NCBI GenBank assembly: GCA_035560005.1
Contig: DATMAN010000058.1
Span: 1 to 34,688 of the forward strand
Length of the DNA stretch: 34,688 nt
Source of the DNA: Burkholderiales bacterium
GTDB taxonomy: Bacteria; Pseudomonadota; Gammaproteobacteria; Burkholderiales; Eutrophovitaceae
Direction of reading: 5' to 3'
Under the pieces are notes generated by a model, which did no database searches, was not told the origin of the DNA, and worked only from the letters and a program-made list of their open reading frames with translations. The position numbers and the translations under genes were made by a program. This document shows, piece after piece, positions 32,282 through 34,688 of the stretch (position 1 is its first letter; each line of letters begins with the position of its first letter).

Positions 32282-32311
32282 TGGTCAACATCGGGGTTTC
32301 CCTCATAGAAT
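32282..32311 (+). promoter_or_regulatory. Candidate sigma70 promoter of the TRAP operon
   Basis: TGGTCA (32282-32287), 18 bases, TAGAAT (32306-32311). The start would be near 32318, leaving a leader of about 157 bases before dctP. Confidence 0.45.
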
Positions 32312-32348
32312 CGCTCCACGCAGCGAGAAGCTCGAGACCAAAGGGTTC

Positions 32349-32368
32349 TTGTGCCGGCACCGGCACAA
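32349..32368. promoter_or_regulatory. Perfect 20-base operator-like palindrome before dctP
   Basis: TTGTGCCGG (32349-32357) and CCGGCACAA (32360-32368) are exact reverse complements around two bases. The TTGTG...CACAA ends resemble operators of the LacI family. It lies about 30 bases downstream of the predicted TRAP transcription start, a position suited to repression. Confidence 0.5.
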
Positions 32369-32474
32369 CGCGGCGTCCACACGGCGGCAGCTCGGTGCCG
32401 CGCTCCACGCCTCACGCGGGGAAGTCGCGGCACAGGCACGGTTTCGCGAATTCATACCGGAGGAGGAGACTCAG

Positions 32475-33674
32475 ATGTCAAGAAACAAGCGCTCGACCAG
32501 GAAGACCGCCCCTGTATCCAGTTCACGGCGCCGGTTCCTGGGTCGAACGGCGGCGGTTGGCGGTGCTGCCACGCTCGCGACCCTAGCCGGCTGCGGCCTG
32601 GGCCAGGACTCGAAACAGGCCGCCACATCCGGGGGTGGCGCGGGCGGCGATCTGCCGCAGCTCAACCTGCGCTTCCAGGGCGGGTTTCCCGCCAAAGACC
32701 CCTTGTTCGACATCGCGCAGGACTTCTACCGGCTGCTCTCCGAGCTCTCCGGCGGGAAGATCAAGGTCGAACTGCTCCAGGCTGGCTCCGTGGTCGGCGC
32801 GTTCGACCAGGCCGATGCAGTGCACAAGGGAATCCTGGACGGGTCGCACGCGGTGCCGGCGTTCTGGTACGGCAAGGACAACGCGCTGTCGCTGTTCGGC
32901 ACCGGACCGGCGCTCGGGCAGGATGCCAACACGGTGCTCGCCTGGATGGAATACGGCGGCGGCCAGCAGCTCTACGACGAGCTGTACCGCGACATCCTGA
33001 AGCTCGACGTGGTCGGCCTGATGTACGGTCCCATGCCCACGCAGCCGCTCGGCTGGTTCCGCAAGGAAGTGAGATCGGCCGCGGAGTTCAAGGGAATCAA
33101 GTACCGGACCGTAGGCCTGTCGATCGACGTGTTCAAGAACATGGGCGCGGCGGTCGTCGCGCTCCCCGGCGGCGAAATCGTGCCGGCGCTGGAGCGCGGC
33201 GTAATCGATGCAGCCGAGTTCAACAATCCCGCCTCAGACAGCGCGTTGGGATTCCCCGACGTGGCCAAGACCTGCATGGTGAAGAGCTACCACCAGCCCG
33301 GGGAGTTCTTCGAGATCCTGATCAACCGCCGCGTCTGGGAGTCGATGCCCGAGGCTTATCGCACGATGTTCAGGATCACCGCCAAGGCGGCGAGCGCGCA
33401 GATGAGCTGGAGGACAATGGACCTGTACTCCAAGGAATACGAGAACCTGCGCGACAAGCGCGGCATCCGGTTCGTGGAAACACCGAGGGACATTCTCGAG
33501 GCCCAGCTCAAGGCCTGGGACGCGGTGATCGCGGAGAAGGCCGCGGCGAATCCCTTCTTTGCCAAGGTGCTGGAATCGCAGAAGGCGTTCATGAAGCGGG
33601 TGGTCGGCTATCAGGTGAAGTTCATCGTCGATCCGCGCCAGGCCTACGAGCATTTCTTCGGCAAGGTCGCCTGA
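32475..33674 (+). CDS. dctP: TRAP transporter substrate-binding protein, DctP/TakP type, Tat-exported lipoprotein
   Basis: This 399-residue extracytoplasmic binding protein has a twin-arginine motif, SRRRFLG at residues 17-23, a hydrophobic stretch and a lipobox LAGC with C40, followed by a glycine/serine-rich linker (to about 60). It should be Tat-exported and lipid-anchored. The DctP domain follows; WFRKEV, FKGIKYRTVGLSIDVFKNMGA and AAEFNNPASDSALGFPDVAK are typical of the TakP subgroup, whose studied members bind 2-oxoacids or lactate with a metal ion. GGAGGAGGAG before the ATG at 32475 is an excellent ribosome-binding site. It heads the TRAP operon. Confidence 0.93.
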   Translation: MSRNKRSTRKTAPVSSSRRRFLGRTAAVGGAATLATLAGCGLGQDSKQAATSGGGAGGDLPQLNLRFQGGFPAKDPLFDIAQDFYRLLSELSGGKIKVELLQAGSVVGAFDQADAVHKGILDGSHAVPAFWYGKDNALSLFGTGPALGQDANTVLAWMEYGGGQQLYDELYRDILKLDVVGLMYGPMPTQPLGWFRKEVRSAAEFKGIKYRTVGLSIDVFKNMGAAVVALPGGEIVPALERGVIDAAEFNNPASDSALGFPDVAKTCMVKSYHQPGEFFEILINRRVWESMPEAYRTMFRITAKAASAQMSWRTMDLYSKEYENLRDKRGIRFVETPRDILEAQLKAWDAVIAEKAAANPFFAKVLESQKAFMKRVVGYQVKFIVDPRQAYEHFFGKVA

Positions 33675-33717
33675 ACGCAGCGGCGGTGCCGCCGGACTGC
33701 CATAGAGGGAGCTGCCC

Positions 33718-34299
33718 GTGAAGAGCGTACTGTTCATGATCGACCGCCTGAGCACCTGGACGGGCAAGGCGTTCGCCTGGTGCGGCGTGCTGTTGACGCT
33801 GATCGTGTGCTACGACGTGGCTGCGCGCTATATTTTCAGGAACCCGACGCAGTGGGGGTTCGACGTCGCGATCATCCTCTACGGCGTGCTATTCATGATG
33901 GCCGGTGCCTACACCCTGTCGCGCAACGGCCACGTGCGGGCGGACATGATGTACCGCACGCTGCGGCCGCGCTCGCAAGCGTGGATCGATCTGGCGCTGT
34001 ACTTGCTGTTCTTCTTCCCAGGGATCGCCGCGCTGGTCTACGCCGGCGTGGAGTTCGCCCACACCTCCTGGGCAATGAGGGAGGTCTCCAGCGTCACCTC
34101 GGCGGGAACTCCGATCTACCCCTTCAAGATGGCGATCCCGCTCGCCGGTCTTCTCCTGTTCCTGCAAGGCGTCGCGGAAGTCGTGCGCTGCGTGATCTGC
34201 ATCCGCACCGATCAGTGGCCCCAGCGTTTGCACGACGTCGAGGAGGAAGACATCGAGCAGTTGAAGGACATCCTCGCCGGCGGGCAGGAGAAGAAATGA
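33718..34299 (+). CDS. dctQ: TRAP transporter small permease subunit
   Basis: This 193-residue DctQ-type protein has four transmembrane helices (about 16-36, 49-69, 90-112, 139-159) and family motifs CYDVAARYIFRNPTQWGFDVA and LSRNGHVRADMMYRTL. The C-terminus is long and charged (DVEEEDIEQLKD). The GTG at 33718 is supported by GGGAG six bases upstream. Its TGA overlaps the start of dctM (ATGA, 34296-34299). It couples the binding protein to the large permease. Confidence 0.94.
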   Translation: MKSVLFMIDRLSTWTGKAFAWCGVLLTLIVCYDVAARYIFRNPTQWGFDVAIILYGVLFMMAGAYTLSRNGHVRADMMYRTLRPRSQAWIDLALYLLFFFPGIAALVYAGVEFAHTSWAMREVSSVTSAGTPIYPFKMAIPLAGLLLFLQGVAEVVRCVICIRTDQWPQRLHDVEEEDIEQLKDILAGGQEKK

Positions 34300-34688
34300 A
34301 CGCGGTCGGTCTGGTCAGGTTCGAAGCGCGCACGATCGGGATCGGCATCATCGCCCTCATTGCGGCCGCCTACATCCTGTTTCTGCCGCCGCCGTCCCAG
34401 ATCACGCATGCCCATCTGGGGATGGTGATGCTGGGGATGATCGTCGCTTCCATCCTGCTCGGCTTCCCGATCGCGTTCACCCTGATCGGCCTGGGGATTC
34501 TGTTCGGCGTCGTGGCCTTCGACAGATCGGGCGTTGCCCTGCTGGACAACCCCATCTTCGACAACATGGTGCTGCGCACCTACGGGGTGATGACCAGCGA
34601 CGTGATCATCGCGGTGCCGCTGTTCATCTTCATGGGCTACATCGTCGAGCGCTCCGGCATCATCGACCGGCTGTTCCGCAGCCTCGAG
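34296..34688 (+). CDS. dctM: TRAP transporter large permease subunit (partial)
   Basis: The frame is open from ATG 34296 to the right edge, giving the first 131 residues. It starts with a transmembrane helix (TIGIGIIALIAAAYILFLPP), then the DctM segments GMIVASILLGFPIAFTLIGLGILFG and TSDVIIAVPLFIFMGYIVERSG, typical of the family. It overlaps dctQ by 4 bases, with AGGAG five bases before the ATG. The rest of the roughly 430-residue protein is beyond the window. Confidence 0.93.
   Translation, partial: MNAVGLVRFEARTIGIGIIALIAAAYILFLPPPSQITHAHLGMVMLGMIVASILLGFPIAFTLIGLGILFGVVAFDRSGVALLDNPIFDNMVLRTYGVMTSDVIIAVPLFIFMGYIVERSGIIDRLFRSLE

Larger units (their letters stand above)
32095..32474. other. 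Divergent control region between the antiporter and TRAP operons
   Basis: These 380 bases hold no convincing gene. From left to right they contain the mnhE leader hairpin, the minus-strand promoter, the plus-strand promoter, the 20-base palindrome, and a weaker inverted repeat TGCCGCG (32396-32402)/CGCGGCA (32426-32432) in the dctP leader. The stretch 32194-32281 shows no signal I can name. Confidence 0.6.

Overview
The window is dense, GC-rich and bacterial, and contains only protein-coding operons and short regulatory DNA. I found no rRNA, tRNA, CRISPR array, transposase or phage gene. The gene content points to a betaproteobacterium, probably Burkholderiales or a relative. The main pointers are the block fmdB - DUF502 - aspS - nudB - (ybhP-like) - clsB, an AspRS of the non-discriminating type, a MaoC-Pta fusion next to ackA, an indolepyruvate:ferredoxin oxidoreductase with the DUF6537-type tail, and TRAP transport. 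This placement is inferred from gene content and was not tested by any search.

Layout. 1-348 is the C-terminal end of an indolepyruvate ferredoxin oxidoreductase. 513-3822 (minus strand) is a tightly coupled operon: glycerophosphodiester phosphodiesterase, MaoC/phosphate acetyltransferase fusion, acetate kinase. 3947-11025 (plus) runs fmdB, DUF502, aspS, nudB, nadA, a secreted SRPBCC protein, an EEP nuclease/phosphatase and cardiolipin synthase B, and ends at a strong intrinsic terminator. 11198-12596 (minus) holds a metallo-beta-lactamase-fold hydrolase and a small membrane-anchored protein, preceded by what looks like the C-terminal stump of a creatininase. 12918-14810 is an Atm1/HMT1-type ABC exporter, and 15022-15900 a PbpG-type peptidoglycan endopeptidase. 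15972-20993 is a lactate or hydroxyacid utilisation locus: a divergent IclR regulator, lutA, lutB, a D-2-hydroxyacid dehydrogenase and lutC. 21146-24793 carries a GNAT acetyltransferase, a CPA2 antiporter without a regulatory domain, a YbdK-type carboxylate-amine ligase and a DUF2062 protein.

24811-32094 (minus) is a ten-gene operon for a multisubunit cation/proton antiporter. Its order is MnhE, F, G, an MbhD-MbhE fusion, B, C, D, a second D-like subunit, a 79-residue membrane protein and a third D-like subunit. It has no NuoL-like MrpA and no hydrogenase or oxidoreductase gene, so it resembles the ion-pumping half of archaeal Mbh-type complexes without their catalytic half. 32475-34688 starts a divergent TRAP operon (dctP, dctQ, partial dctM).

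The most noteworthy signals are in and around the antiporter operon. An ATC start codon with an ideal Shine-Dalgarno lies inside a perfect hairpin. A 14-bp perfect hairpin sits just before the first gene. The third D-like subunit has lost the usual TM7 lysine, and a small membrane protein is encoded between the last two D-like subunits. A lacO-like palindrome precedes dctP. Other points of interest are the creatininase remnant, a repeat element that supplies the nudB ribosome-binding site, and a possible small RNA after clsB.
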